A DNA stretch of 64,000 nt, from positions 372,001 to 436,000 of the forward strand of contig OZ245934.1 in NCBI GenBank assembly GCA_965230005.1, read 5' to 3'. Source of the stretch: SZUA-309 sp965230005. GTDB taxonomy: Bacteria; Pseudomonadota; Gammaproteobacteria; Pseudomonadales; Azotimanducaceae. Numbering within the stretch: position 1 is the stretch's first letter; each line of letters begins with the position of its first letter. This document shows, in pieces, positions 42,974 through 51,858 of the stretch. Made by a program: the position numbers and the translations under genes. The notes under the pieces were generated by a model. It had not been told where the DNA came from and searched no databases. It saw nothing but the letters and a program-made list of their open reading frames with translations.

Positions 42974-44217
42974 CTGTCGGGCTTGTGCTCCGTGATTCGT
43001 GTGGCCAGCCAGAACATGGCAACAAACAGCACGGAGTACATGACGGCGGTCGCCGCATAGGGGAGGATGGTGCTCAACTGGTAGAGGGCACCACCGGTCA
43101 GGGGGCCGATCGTGAAACCGAGGGGACCGCAGGAACCGGCGACCCCCGCGACCGCGCCCTGTTCTTCCGGCGGCACCGCGAGTGAGGCCCCCGCCATGAA
43201 GCCGGGGCCGGCCAGACCCATGCCGAGCCCCAGCACCCCCATGGCTGCTGTCAGCCAGAGCTGGGAGGTGAACAACGTCATCATTACGAAGGCAAGGATC
43301 AGCAGCGGCATGGCCAGCCGCAGCAGCGTGAACGGCGCAATGGACAGGCGCTGGACGATGACGCCCTGGGCGAGCAGGGAACAGCCGGCCGACAACATCA
43401 TGGCGACGCCGACGGCCTGAGCGGTGTCTGCCGCGTTCAGGCCGAGGGCATCCTGAAAACGGAACCCGATCGTCTGCTGCACGATGCCCATGCCGGTGAA
43501 CATCAGAATGCCGACGACGATGAAAGGGAGGATCCGGGGATCCGTGTAGCGCAAGCGCGGCGGACGCCTGGCGGATCGCTGTCGCGGGGGCTCCGGCAGA
43601 AAGCGCCAGACGAAGAGGGCGTTCAGCAGGGCCACCACGGCCATGATCCACAGCGGCGCGAGCAGAGAGACCGCGGCGATCCCGGCAAGGGCCGGGCCGA
43701 GGATGGAGCCGAGATTGTTGGCGGCTCCGGCAGCACCCATGCCTTTGGTGCGTGTCGCAGCATCGGTGATGTCTGCCATGTAGGCGTTCGCGGCGGGCAT
43801 GGATGCGGCCATGACCGTTGCGTGGCTCATGCGTGCGGCCACGAGGGCCAGGAACAGAGGTGTTCCGACCAGGAGGCCCTGCAGACCGGTCCAGAGGACG
43901 CTCGTGAAGAGCGTCGTCCCGATGGCGACGCCGAACAGTCCCACGAGCATGACGCGTTTCCGTCCCCACTGATCGGACAGTCGGCCCCAGATGGGGCTGG
44001 CCAGGAAGACGATGAGCCCCGAGGCGGAGATGATGCTCGTGATCTGAATCTCAGAGAGTCCGATCTCCCGCCCGAGAGGCGCGAAAATCGGAAACAGCAC
44101 CGTGAAGCCCATGCCGACGCTGACCAGGGAAACGAGCAGCGTGCGGCGCGCATAGACGGGTGAGAAGGACTGCAAGGGATCTTCCGGTGGCGCAACAGGC
44201 GCGGCAGTGTACCGCAA
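42970..44217 (-). CDS. MFS transporter (multidrug or metabolite)
   Basis: A 415-residue inner-membrane protein with about 12 predicted helices. The MFS loop motif GRLSDQWGRKRVMLVGL lies between helices 2 and 3, and a matching segment RFLPEPPRQRSARRPP lies in the central loop. The SIISASGLIVFLASPIWG region resembles drug-efflux MFS proteins. The substrate is unknown. The gene is single, ends sharing bases with the M14 peptidase gene, and diverges from slyX. Confidence 0.88.
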   Translation of the reverse strand: MRYTAAPVAPPEDPLQSFSPVYARRTLLVSLVSVGMGFTVLFPIFAPLGREIGLSEIQITSIISASGLIVFLASPIWGRLSDQWGRKRVMLVGLFGVAIGTTLFTSVLWTGLQGLLVGTPLFLALVAARMSHATVMAASMPAANAYMADITDAATRTKGMGAAGAANNLGSILGPALAGIAAVSLLAPLWIMAVVALLNALFVWRFLPEPPRQRSARRPPRLRYTDPRILPFIVVGILMFTGMGIVQQTIGFRFQDALGLNAADTAQAVGVAMMLSAGCSLLAQGVIVQRLSIAPFTLLRLAMPLLILAFVMMTLFTSQLWLTAAMGVLGLGMGLAGPGFMAGASLAVPPEEQGAVAGVAGSCGPLGFTIGPLTGGALYQLSTILPYAATAVMYSVLFVAMFWLATRITEHKPDS

Positions 44218-44277
44218 CTCGACGCTCCGGCTCCTGTGGCGGGGGTATCATGGCGCTAGTGTTCTGGAGTTGTGTCC

Positions 44278-44517
44278 ATGTCCGATCTGTCGAGTAACGA
44301 ATCGTCTCCGGCTGAGCTCATCGCCCGCATCGTCGAGCTCGAATCACGGCAGGCGTTTCAGGAGGATGCTCTGTCGAGTCTGCACGAGGCGCTCGTGGCT
44401 CAGCAGCAGCGCATCGATCAGCTGGAGAAGATGCAGACGCTGATGATCGAACGCTATCGCCAGTCGGATCCGGATATCCGCCTTCCGTCGGAAGAGCCGC
44501 CACCGCCGCACTACTGA
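44278..44517 (+). CDS. slyX: SlyX family protein
   Basis: A 79-residue coiled-coil protein with the SlyX pattern: IVELESRQAFQEDALSSLHEAL, QQQRIDQLEKMQTLM and the hallmark proline tail EEPPPPHY. SlyX has no agreed function and is widespread in Gammaproteobacteria. ATG 44278 is preferred over GTG 44272 because GGAG lies 8 nt upstream of it. It is a single gene upstream of an RND pump operon. Confidence 0.93.
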   Translation: MSDLSSNESSPAELIARIVELESRQAFQEDALSSLHEALVAQQQRIDQLEKMQTLMIERYRQSDPDIRLPSEEPPPPHY

Positions 44518-44591
44518 TGTGACAGGGTTGAACCCCCGTTGAGCGCTTTGCGTTACTATCAACGGCTGACGTTACCTTTCGTAGCAGTCTG

Positions 44592-45752
44592 ATGAATCGA
44601 GCGGTCCTGAAGTTTGTGCTGCCGGTCGCCATACTTCTGGGGGCCGTGGCAATTTCTTTCCTGCTCATCCAGGCCCGCCCGGCCGCACAGCAGACGGCGG
44701 CACCACCGCCCGCACTGCTGGTCTCCGTGGCTGCCGCCAGCCGCTCGCCCGTCCGCTTTCAGATCCGGTCTCAGGGTGCCGTCACACCACGCACGGAAAC
44801 CACCCTCGTCTCCGAGGTGGCCGGCCAGATCGTTGAGGTTTCTCCCGCGTTTGTCAGCGGCGGCTTCTTCAAGGCCGGTGACGTGCTGGTGCGCATCGAT
44901 GCACGGAACTATGAATCGGCCGTGAAGCGGGCCCGTGCCGGCGTTGCCAAGGCGCAGACCCAGGTGGCGACGGAAAATGCGCTTGCCGGCTACGCTTACG
45001 AGGACTGGAAACGCCTGCGCAGCGTTGATGAGGATGCCCGGGAGGCATCGGATCTGACGCTCAGAAAACCGCAGCTTGCCGAGGCGCTGGCAGAACTCGA
45101 AGCGAAAGAAGCGGATCTCGAACAGGCGACGGAGGACCTCAACCGCACCATCATTCGCGCGCCCTATGACGGCATGGTGCGGCAGAAGGTGGCGGACATC
45201 GGCCAGTATGTGAACGTCGGCTCGCAGTTGGCGACCACCTTTGCCATCGACCGCGCCGAGGTGCGGCTGCCTCTCTCGCAGCAGGATCTCAAATTTCTGG
45301 ATCTGCGCGATCTCGACGATGGAGCGCCCCTGCCCGCTGTGCTCGAGGCAGACATCGGCGGCGAGCGCTACCGCTGGGATGCTGAGATCGTGCGCTCAGA
45401 GGGTGTTTTCGATGCCACCAGCCGCGTGCTCTACGTTGTTGCTCAGGTCGAAGACCCTTACGACCTGGCCCGCAGCGGCCGGGAACCCCTTCGCGTCGGA
45501 ACCTTTGTTACCGCTGAGATAGCCGGCCGCAGCGGCGGTGACCTCATCAAGGTGCCCCGCTACGCCTTGAGCCAGGGCAGCCGCCTCTGGATCGTCGACG
45601 AGAGCCTGCGGATCCAACCGCGAGATGTTTCCATCGTTCGCAGTGACGAAGACTGGGCCTATCTGTCCGCGGGAATCGAAGAGGGCGAACGCTACGCGAC
45701 CACACCCATTGATCAGCCTTTGCCTGGCATGCAGGTACGACTGAATGACTGA
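44592..45752 (+). CDS. RND efflux periplasmic adaptor (membrane fusion protein)
   Basis: A 386-residue adaptor anchored by an N-terminal helix (FVLPVAILLGAVAISFLLI). Lipoyl half-motifs (TLVSEVAGQIVEVSP and RAPYDGMVRQKVADIGQYV), a coiled-coil hairpin (AVKRARAGVAKAQTQVATEN to EAKEADLEQATEDLNRT) and beta-barrel segments follow in the usual order. It links the inner-membrane pump to an outer-membrane channel. It overlaps the permease gene by 8 nt. No TolC-type channel gene is adjacent. Confidence 0.93.
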   Translation: MNRAVLKFVLPVAILLGAVAISFLLIQARPAAQQTAAPPPALLVSVAAASRSPVRFQIRSQGAVTPRTETTLVSEVAGQIVEVSPAFVSGGFFKAGDVLVRIDARNYESAVKRARAGVAKAQTQVATENALAGYAYEDWKRLRSVDEDAREASDLTLRKPQLAEALAELEAKEADLEQATEDLNRTIIRAPYDGMVRQKVADIGQYVNVGSQLATTFAIDRAEVRLPLSQQDLKFLDLRDLDDGAPLPAVLEADIGGERYRWDAEIVRSEGVFDATSRVLYVVAQVEDPYDLARSGREPLRVGTFVTAEIAGRSGGDLIKVPRYALSQGSRLWIVDESLRIQPRDVSIVRSDEDWAYLSAGIEEGERYATTPIDQPLPGMQVRLND

Positions 45753-48700
45753 CGACGTCCCGCGCGGCCTGATCGGGTGGTTCGCGAAGAACCACGTCGC
45801 CGCCAACCTGCTCATGCTGTTCGTCATCGGTATGGGCATCTGGGCCATCGTGGCGGTCAAGAAGGAATCGATGCCAGAGTTCCGCTTCGACGTGGTCACG
45901 GTAACGGTGCCGTACCTGGGCGGCGCGCCGGAAGAAGTTGATGAAGGGGTGATCGTCAAGGTCGAAGAGGCCATCGAGAACATCCAGGGTATCAAAGAAG
46001 TCCGCTCGACCGCCGCCGACGGCTTTGGCCAGGTGCGCATCGAGTTGCAGGAAGGTTATGAGCTGGGCGAGATCACGGACGAAGTGAAGCTTGCCGTCGA
46101 TGGCATTTCGACTTTTCCCGCAGAAACGGAACGGCCCGTGATCTCCAAGCAGATCATGCGCAAAGGGGCGCTGAACCTGCAGATACACGGGGGGCTGGAC
46201 GAGCGGGCCATGAAGGACCTCACGGAGAAGATCCGCGAGGAGATCGTAGCGTTGCCCGGCATCTCTTATGCCGAGGTCATGGGTGCGAGGCCGTTCGAGA
46301 TTTCCGTAGAAATCTCAGAAGACACGCTTCGTCAGTACGGTCTCACCCTCGGGCAGGTGGCGCAGGTGATCCGTGCCTGGTCCCTCGACCTTCCCGGCGG
46401 CGCCATCCGCTCGGAGGCCGGGGACATTCGTCTGCGCACCAAAGGCCAGGCCTATACCGGGCAGGAGTTCGAGAACATCGTGCTCGTGACCCGGCCGGAC
46501 GGCACGCGCGTCACCCTCGGCGATATTGCGACGGTGCGTGACGGCTTTGCCGAGGTCGAAAGCTATTCCTTCTTCGACGGTGAGCGCAGCTTCGGCATCA
46601 ACATCATGTCCAGCGGCGAGCAGGAGAACGAGCTCGAGATTGCCCGTGCAGTGAAAGCCTATGTCGATGAGCGGCAGGCGACGCTTCCCGATGGGGTAAA
46701 GCTCTCGCACTGGGCCGACTCCACCTACTATCTGACCGGGCACCTGAACATGATGCTCGGCAACATGGCGCTTGGCGCCGTGCTCGTGTTCTTGATCCTC
46801 GGCCTCTTCCTCCACGTGAAGATCGCGTCCTGGGTGATCGTCGGCCTGCCCGTCGCCTTTCTCGGCGCGTTCATGATGCTGCCGGTGGTGGGCGTGACCA
46901 TCAACATGATGAGCCTGTTTGCCTTCATCCTCGTGCTCGGCATCGTCGTGGACGATGCGATCATCATCGCCGAAAGCGCCTACAGCTATACGGAGGAGCA
47001 CGGCTACAACCAGGCCAACATCGTCCGAGGGGCGCAGCGCGTTGCCGTTCCCGCCACCTTCGGTGTGCTGACGACGATCATGGCTTTTCTGCCGATGCTG
47101 TTCGTCTCCGGGCCGACTACAGCCTTCAACGCGGCGATCGGCTGGGTGGTCATTTTCTGTCTGCTGTTTTCGCTGGTGGAATCGAAACTGATTCTGCCGT
47201 CGCATCTGTCGCTCATGAAATCGTCCCACGGCGAGAAAACCGGTGTCGCGGACTGGGTAGACCGCCAGCTGCAACGGTTCATCGAACGGGGCTACAGCCC
47301 GTTCCTCGCGAGGATGATCGAGTTCCGTTACACGACCCTCGCATTCTTCGTCGGTCTGCTGGTGATCACCGCAGGCCTGGTGCTCGGCGGTTTCGCCCGC
47401 TTCGTTTTCTTTCCGGAGATGGATCAACCCTATGTCACGGCGAACATCGAGCTGCAGGAGGGGGCACCGGAGTCACTGATTGCTGAGATCGTGGCGCAAA
47501 TGGATGCGGATCTGCGGGCCCTCAACGAGGAGTTCAAGGTCGAGTACGACACGGACATCAACGTTGCCGAACATCTCTTCGCCTATATCACCGACGGCAA
47601 AAGCGGCTTTCTGCAGGTGGAGCTGTCGAAAGACGAGGCGCGGCCGTCGAACTCCAAGGAAGTCGAGCAGCGCTGGCGGGAAAAGGTCGGCGAGATCGCC
47701 GGTACCCGGGAGCTCCGCTTTTCCTCCGGTATGCACATGGGCGGCGGTCCGCCGGTATCCCTGGCGCTGAAAGGCGAGGACTACCGGGCCGTCGAACGAG
47801 CCGCCGAAGAGCTGGTTGCCGAGCTTCGGACCTACGACGGGCTTTATGAAGTAGAGAGTTCGGCCACCGCAGGGCCTGAGGAGCTCAAGCTCTCGATCCG
47901 TCCGGAAGCCGAAGCCCTCGGCATCACCCTCGCCGATCTGGCCCGGCAGGTGCGGGAAGCTTTCTATGGCGCCGAAGCACAGCGAATTCAGCGCGGCGAC
48001 GAAGAGGTGAAGGTCATGGTGCGCTATCCGCGGGCCGACCGGTCTTCCATCGGCAACCTCGAGCGGATGTGGATCCGTCTGCCGGATGGCCGTGAGCTGC
48101 CGTTCAGCTCCGTGGCGAACTACGAGCTGTCTCGCGGCTACAGCACCGTGCAGCGTCTTGATGGGCAGCGCACGGTGACCGTGACCGCCAATGCCGATCT
48201 GTCCCGGGTGGAACCGATGGTGCTCGTCGGCGAGATCACCAGCGACTTTCTCCCGGCAATGCTCGCCAGCTATCCGGGCGTGAGCTACGAACTCTCGGGC
48301 AGCTCCCTCGAGGAACGTGCCTCCCTCATGCAGATGGGTTTCGCATTCATGGCCGGGCTGTTCGGCATCTATGCGCTCATGGCCATTCCGCTGAAGTCCT
48401 ATCTCCAGCCGCTCATCATCATGAGCGTGATCCCCTTCGGCATCATCGGTGCCGTGGTGGGTCACATGATTCTCGGGCTCGCGGTGAGCACCTTGTCGAT
48501 CATCGGCATCATCGCGCTTGCGGGTGTGGTCGTGAACGACAGCCTCATCATGGTGGATTTCGTCAACAAGGCCGTGGCACGGGGCGCCTCCGCCGCGTCG
48601 GCTGCCGTGGAAGCGGGCAAGGCGCGCTTCCGGGCGATTCTGCTGACCTCGCTGACCACCTTTTTCGGCCTGATTCCCATCGCCACAGAAACCTCCGAAA

Positions 48701-48873
48701 TGGCCCAGCTCGTGGTCCCGATGGCGGTGTCGCTGGCCTTCGGTATTCTCTTCTCGACGGTGATCACGCTCGTGCTCGTGCCTTGCCTCTATAACGTGCT
48801 GGCGGACGTGAAAGGCTGGTTCATGAACACCGACGAGCCGTCGAAAGAGACGCCGGTTCCGGAGAAGGCCTGA
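45745..48873 (+). CDS. RND efflux transporter permease
   Basis: A 1042-residue inner-membrane proton-driven exporter of the AcrB/MexB-like family. Twelve helices are expected; the proton-relay pair is visible in LVLGIVVDDAIIIAE, and the repeated porter domains lie between helices 1-2 and 7-8. The gene overlaps the adaptor by 8 nt and is followed directly by mobA. The substrate is unknown, and the family includes both drug and metabolite exporters. Confidence 0.95.
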   Translation: MTDDVPRGLIGWFAKNHVAANLLMLFVIGMGIWAIVAVKKESMPEFRFDVVTVTVPYLGGAPEEVDEGVIVKVEEAIENIQGIKEVRSTAADGFGQVRIELQEGYELGEITDEVKLAVDGISTFPAETERPVISKQIMRKGALNLQIHGGLDERAMKDLTEKIREEIVALPGISYAEVMGARPFEISVEISEDTLRQYGLTLGQVAQVIRAWSLDLPGGAIRSEAGDIRLRTKGQAYTGQEFENIVLVTRPDGTRVTLGDIATVRDGFAEVESYSFFDGERSFGINIMSSGEQENELEIARAVKAYVDERQATLPDGVKLSHWADSTYYLTGHLNMMLGNMALGAVLVFLILGLFLHVKIASWVIVGLPVAFLGAFMMLPVVGVTINMMSLFAFILVLGIVVDDAIIIAESAYSYTEEHGYNQANIVRGAQRVAVPATFGVLTTIMAFLPMLFVSGPTTAFNAAIGWVVIFCLLFSLVESKLILPSHLSLMKSSHGEKTGVADWVDRQLQRFIERGYSPFLARMIEFRYTTLAFFVGLLVITAGLVLGGFARFVFFPEMDQPYVTANIELQEGAPESLIAEIVAQMDADLRALNEEFKVEYDTDINVAEHLFAYITDGKSGFLQVELSKDEARPSNSKEVEQRWREKVGEIAGTRELRFSSGMHMGGGPPVSLALKGEDYRAVERAAEELVAELRTYDGLYEVESSATAGPEELKLSIRPEAEALGITLADLARQVREAFYGAEAQRIQRGDEEVKVMVRYPRADRSSIGNLERMWIRLPDGRELPFSSVANYELSRGYSTVQRLDGQRTVTVTANADLSRVEPMVLVGEITSDFLPAMLASYPGVSYELSGSSLEERASLMQMGFAFMAGLFGIYALMAIPLKSYLQPLIIMSVIPFGIIGAVVGHMILGLAVSTLSIIGIIALAGVVVNDSLIMVDFVNKAVARGASAASAAVEAGKARFRAILLTSLTTFFGLIPIATETSEMAQLVVPMAVSLAFGILFSTVITLVLVPCLYNVLADVKGWFMNTDEPSKETPVPEKA

Positions 48874-49461
48874 TTGATTTCCGCCGTGGTACTCTGCGGG
48901 GGCGGTGGTCGACGGTTTGCCGGCCGGGACAAGCCGCTGGAGACGCTGCACGGCCGGCCCCTGATTGCCCATGTGCTCGAGCGTCTGACACCCCAGGTTG
49001 ATGAAGTGGTGATCTCAGCCAATCGCAATCTCGACCGCTACGGCGACTTCGGCTGGCCGGTGCGTCAGGACCTCGCCGAGGATCAGGGGCCCCTGGCGGG
49101 CATTCATGCGGCGGCGGCTGCGGCGCAGGGCGAGCGGTGTTTCGTCTGCCCGGGAGACGCGCCGCGGCTCGCCATGGATCTGGTTGCCCGACTCACTCCG
49201 GCGCTCACGGATGCTGTGGACGTGGTTGTGCCGCACGACGGCGCCCGGGCGCAGCACCTGTTCATGCTGTTTCGAACGACCCTGGCTCGAGCGCTGCCGG
49301 ACTACCTCGCGGCCGGGTATCGCAGTGTCCACGGGTGGCTTGCGGGTCTGCGAGTTGTCGAGGTGCCGGTACCCGACGATGGCGGCTTCTTCAACGTGAA
49401 CACGCCAGCGGCGTTGACGGCACTGGAACGCTCGACGCCGAACGCTGATTTTGATGAGTAA
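48874..49461 (+). CDS. mobA: Molybdenum cofactor guanylyltransferase
   Basis: A 195-residue cytosolic enzyme transferring GMP to molybdopterin. The nucleotide-binding signature LCGGGGRRFAGRDKPLETL is followed by DEVVISANRN, the QGPLAGIHAA segment and CPGDAP. Length is normal for MobA. It starts at TTG 48874 directly after the RND permease stop (0-nt gap), using a GGAGAAGG region inside the permease gene for translation, so it is probably co-transcribed with the pump. No molybdoenzyme gene is in the window. Confidence 0.9.
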   Translation: MISAVVLCGGGGRRFAGRDKPLETLHGRPLIAHVLERLTPQVDEVVISANRNLDRYGDFGWPVRQDLAEDQGPLAGIHAAAAAAQGERCFVCPGDAPRLAMDLVARLTPALTDAVDVVVPHDGARAQHLFMLFRTTLARALPDYLAAGYRSVHGWLAGLRVVEVPVPDDGGFFNVNTPAALTALERSTPNADFDE

Positions 49462-49572
49462 TTGCTTTGGGAGCGGGCTCGCAATCCCGGCAGACTTCCG
49501 CTAGCGTTGCGGGACCTTGACTGGCTGCCAGTCACCGCAACCCCCACCGATTCACGGGACCGGGAGGTAAAC

Positions 49573-49626
49573 ATGAAGGTAACAGGACAACAGACGATTG
49601 CAGCTCGACTGCAGGACGCTCCCTGA
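49573..49626 (+). CDS. 17-codon reading frame with strong ribosome-binding site, possible remnant
   Basis: ATG at 49573 follows GGGAGGT with ideal spacing and encodes MKVTGQQTIAARLQDAP before TGA. The first eleven residues resemble the beginning of SRPBCC/CoxG-type proteins (MK.TG.Q.I.A), but the frame stops at once. It may be a decayed gene start, a leader peptide, or a chance. It lies in the 358-nt stretch between mobA and the RIO-like kinase, in which I see nothing else. Confidence 0.3.
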   Translation: MKVTGQQTIAARLQDAP

Positions 49627-49819
49627 CGCCGGACGCCTCGAGGCCTTGATGGCCAGCACCTGCGTGCTCTCGCGCAGGGAGACTCTCTAGACCAGCAACT
49701 GCTGCTGGTGATCCCCTTCGTCGCCAATCCCTGCGCGTCGCATGCTGCCGCGTGCGGGCATTGACCGCTGGAAAGCGCGACGCAGACGGGAGGGCCCTAG
49801 CTGGCAGGTCGGAGATTTC

Positions 49820-50590
49820 ATGGCTGACGGAACTTCCATCGATCTGATGGGCGGGGGCTTCACCCGCGGCATGCTTGCCGAACTGGAGCAGAAGATGCTG
49901 CTGCAGGCCTTTTCCCGGCACATCGACGCGGTGGACTACCGGATCAACGACGGCAAAGAAGCCACGGTTTATCTCTGCCGGGCGCCGGAAGCGGCACACG
50001 GCTGCCTCGCCGCCAAGGTTTATCGGGACCGGCGCTTCCGGGCGTTTGCCAACAACGCGGACTATGCAGACGCGGGTCGAATCAGGGACCGGCGGCTGGC
50101 GAAGGCCGTACGCAAAGGTTCCCGGAAGGGGCGACGTGAGGCACAGCGGCTCTGGGTGGAGCGGGAGTGGGAGGCCCTGATTGCGCTCAAACAGGCGGGC
50201 GCGTCGGTGCCTCAGGCCGTTGACCACAACGAAGTGGCCGTGCTCATGGAGTTTCTCGGTGATGAGAATGGTCCTGCGCCGCTTCTCGCCGAGTGCCGTT
50301 TGCAGGGACAGGCGCTGCAGGATGCATGGCTCGCCCTGCGCCAGGATCTGGCGCTGCTGCTGCTGGCCGGGTTCGTTCACGGTGACCTCTCGCCTTATAA
50401 CGTGCTGTATCACGCGGGTCGACCGCGCATGATCGATCTGCCGCAGGCGGTTGCCGTCGACGATCTGAGCGACAGCTGGAGCCTCTTTCATCGCGACGTG
50501 GAGAACGTTGCGTTTTACTTTCAGCGCCAGGGACTCGAGATCGACATGCTCGAGGAGGCGGTGGGTCTCTGGGAGCGGTACGCGCTTTAG
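49820..50590 (+). CDS. RIO-type atypical protein kinase
   Basis: A 256-residue protein with RIO1-like features. The nucleotide-binding segment NDGKEATVYLC, the Lys-containing AAKVYRDRRFR, the catalytic loop GFVHGDLSPYNVLYH and the metal-binding MIDLPQAV match RIO family positions. Bacterial RIO proteins are known but their targets are not. ATG 49820 has GGAG close by; an in-frame ATG at 49742 lacks a site. It has no obvious functional partner in its neighbours. Confidence 0.88.
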   Translation: MADGTSIDLMGGGFTRGMLAELEQKMLLQAFSRHIDAVDYRINDGKEATVYLCRAPEAAHGCLAAKVYRDRRFRAFANNADYADAGRIRDRRLAKAVRKGSRKGRREAQRLWVEREWEALIALKQAGASVPQAVDHNEVAVLMEFLGDENGPAPLLAECRLQGQALQDAWLALRQDLALLLLAGFVHGDLSPYNVLYHAGRPRMIDLPQAVAVDDLSDSWSLFHRDVENVAFYFQRQGLEIDMLEEAVGLWERYAL

Positions 50591-50626
50591 GGCAGTATGA
50601 TTCGGGCATCCAAGGCGAGGGGACTC

Positions 50627-50938
50627 ATGATGCGCGATCTGACGATTGCCGGGCTGCTGCTCCTACTGCTCAGCGGCTGTGAATTCACCGGTGGTGCGGA
50701 AACGCTGGTGCGCGGCAGCAACAACTTCGTGGCCAGGGACGGCGGGCCCGACGGCGTGGCGTTTGCGCTGTCGAAGCTCGACTCCACCCCGGAAGTGACT
50801 GACGCTGAAATTCGACAGATCTACGACTCCATCCAGGCTCGTGCGCTGGAAGGCGATCTCGAGGCGGTCCGCGTTGTGCTGCGACTGGCGGAGATTCAGC
50901 GGACGCCCACAGAAGACGACGAGGCGTCGGAGGGCTAG
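50627..50938 (+). CDS. Small lipoprotein
   Basis: A 103-residue predicted lipoprotein. The hydrophobic signal LTIAGLLLLLL ends in the lipobox LLSGCEFT. The mature 80 residues are helical and acidic, with an EVTDAEIRQIYDSIQARALEGDLEAVRVVLRLAE repeat-like helix pair of Sel1-like appearance. The start at ATG 50627 follows GAGGGGA; an ATG at 50597 is in frame. Function unknown. Confidence 0.75.
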   Translation: MMRDLTIAGLLLLLLSGCEFTGGAETLVRGSNNFVARDGGPDGVAFALSKLDSTPEVTDAEIRQIYDSIQARALEGDLEAVRVVLRLAEIQRTPTEDDEASEG

Positions 50939-50967
50939 TCAGGCCCTGCCATGAGAGTGCGACTGAG

Positions 50968-51789
50968 TCAGGCGGCGGCGAGGCGCAGAGCGTAGTCCGT
51001 CAGGTCCTGCTCACCCCGCGCCAGCACGCTAACGACCCTTCCTGTCTCGAGGTTCCTGTGGCAGGCAGCGCTGTAGCCCGGTCCGCCGCCGTTGTGGCCG
51101 AAGGAAATCCCTGGCTCGGTCATGAGACCGTGCGCATAGTGCGGTGACTGCCAGCCTGGATGTCTGCCGGGCACCGCCACGGCGTTGCGGTTCAAAGCGC
51201 TTACGGCGGCCGAGGCCATGAACTCGGCAACCTCTGCCGGCGAACCCAGGAGCAGCCCGTGCCACACCCAGCCGCTCGGGTAGTGAGGCAGATCCCCGGC
51301 GAAGAGGCCGTCGGCGACCGACAGGCTGCTGAGTTGCAGAGGCTCGAAGAAGAGTTTTTCGAGCGCTTGCGCCAGAGGCAGACCGCTTTCGATCTCTATG
51401 ATCCGCTTCAGGAGCCAGTAGCCGGGATTGGAATAGGCGAAGCCTTCGCCGGGCTCGAAGAGCAGCGGTTGTGCCAGCGTGTGTTCCGCGAAGGTCTGAT
51501 CGCTCCAGACCGGGCTGCCGCGCTCGATGGCCTGTCCATAGGCAGGCAGGGCGCCGTAGTCGCGCAGGCCGCTCGAGTGTGTGAGCAGCTGTCGGATGCT
51601 GATCTCGCGCCCCCGGGGCAGCCAGCGGTCGTCGATCCAATCGGCAGCCGGACGCGCCTCGTCGATGGTGAGGGCGTCGATCGCGGCAGCGATGAAGGTT
51701 TTAGTGATGCTGTAGAGCGGGCGCACGCCTGGATCCGCACGGCTGAACGTGCCGTCTGCTTCGCGTATGGCGATGAGTGCGTCCACCAA
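50968..51789 (-). CDS. Serine hydrolase, class C beta-lactamase family
   Basis: A 273-residue hydrolase of the beta-lactamase-like penicillin-binding family. Catalytic Ser-Lys in YSITKTF, the YSNPGYWLL (YxN) motif, and HNGGGPGY at the KTG-equivalent position are visible. The N-terminus is short with no signal peptide, so it may be cytosolic and act as an esterase. The start is TTG 51789 or GTG 51786; an upstream in-frame stop excludes a longer form. A 14-bp tandem repeat lies between it and the upstream GNAT gene. Confidence 0.85.
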   Translation of the reverse strand: MVDALIAIREADGTFSRADPGVRPLYSITKTFIAAAIDALTIDEARPAADWIDDRWLPRGREISIRQLLTHSSGLRDYGALPAYGQAIERGSPVWSDQTFAEHTLAQPLLFEPGEGFAYSNPGYWLLKRIIEIESGLPLAQALEKLFFEPLQLSSLSVADGLFAGDLPHYPSGWVWHGLLLGSPAEVAEFMASAAVSALNRNAVAVPGRHPGWQSPHYAHGLMTEPGISFGHNGGGPGYSAACHRNLETGRVVSVLARGEQDLTDYALRLAAA

Positions 51790-51806
51790 GCCAGGATCTC
51801 TGATCG

Positions 51807-51858
51807 AGAACCTTCAATCCAGAACCTTCAACCCAGAACCTTTAAGCCAGAACTTTCA
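51807..51858. repeat. 14-bp tandem repeat, about 3.7 copies
   Basis: Four units begin AGAACCTTCAATCC (51807-51820), AGAACCTTCAACCC, AGAACCTTTAAGCC, and a partial AGAACTTTCA. They span the stop codon of the GNAT gene and the gap before the serine hydrolase start. Short slippage-type repeats at such a position can change spacing or transcript structure. Confidence 0.8.

Noticed and set aside
41759..43969. Very long open frame on the minus strand across the M14 and MFS genes (736 codons)
   Set aside because: It runs antisense to the M14 gene and out of frame with the real MFS gene, and its sequence is Arg/His/Gly-rich with no domain. Such frames are common in high-GC DNA.
47473..48972. 499-codon minus-strand open frame opposite the RND permease
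   Set aside because: The permease is certain, and the antisense sequence is His/Arg/Gly-rich without structure.
49624..49626. TGA as a second selenocysteine codon in the short frame at 49573
   Set aside because: The frame continues about 45 codons, but without a recognisable family, a Sec motif or a convincing hairpin at the right place.
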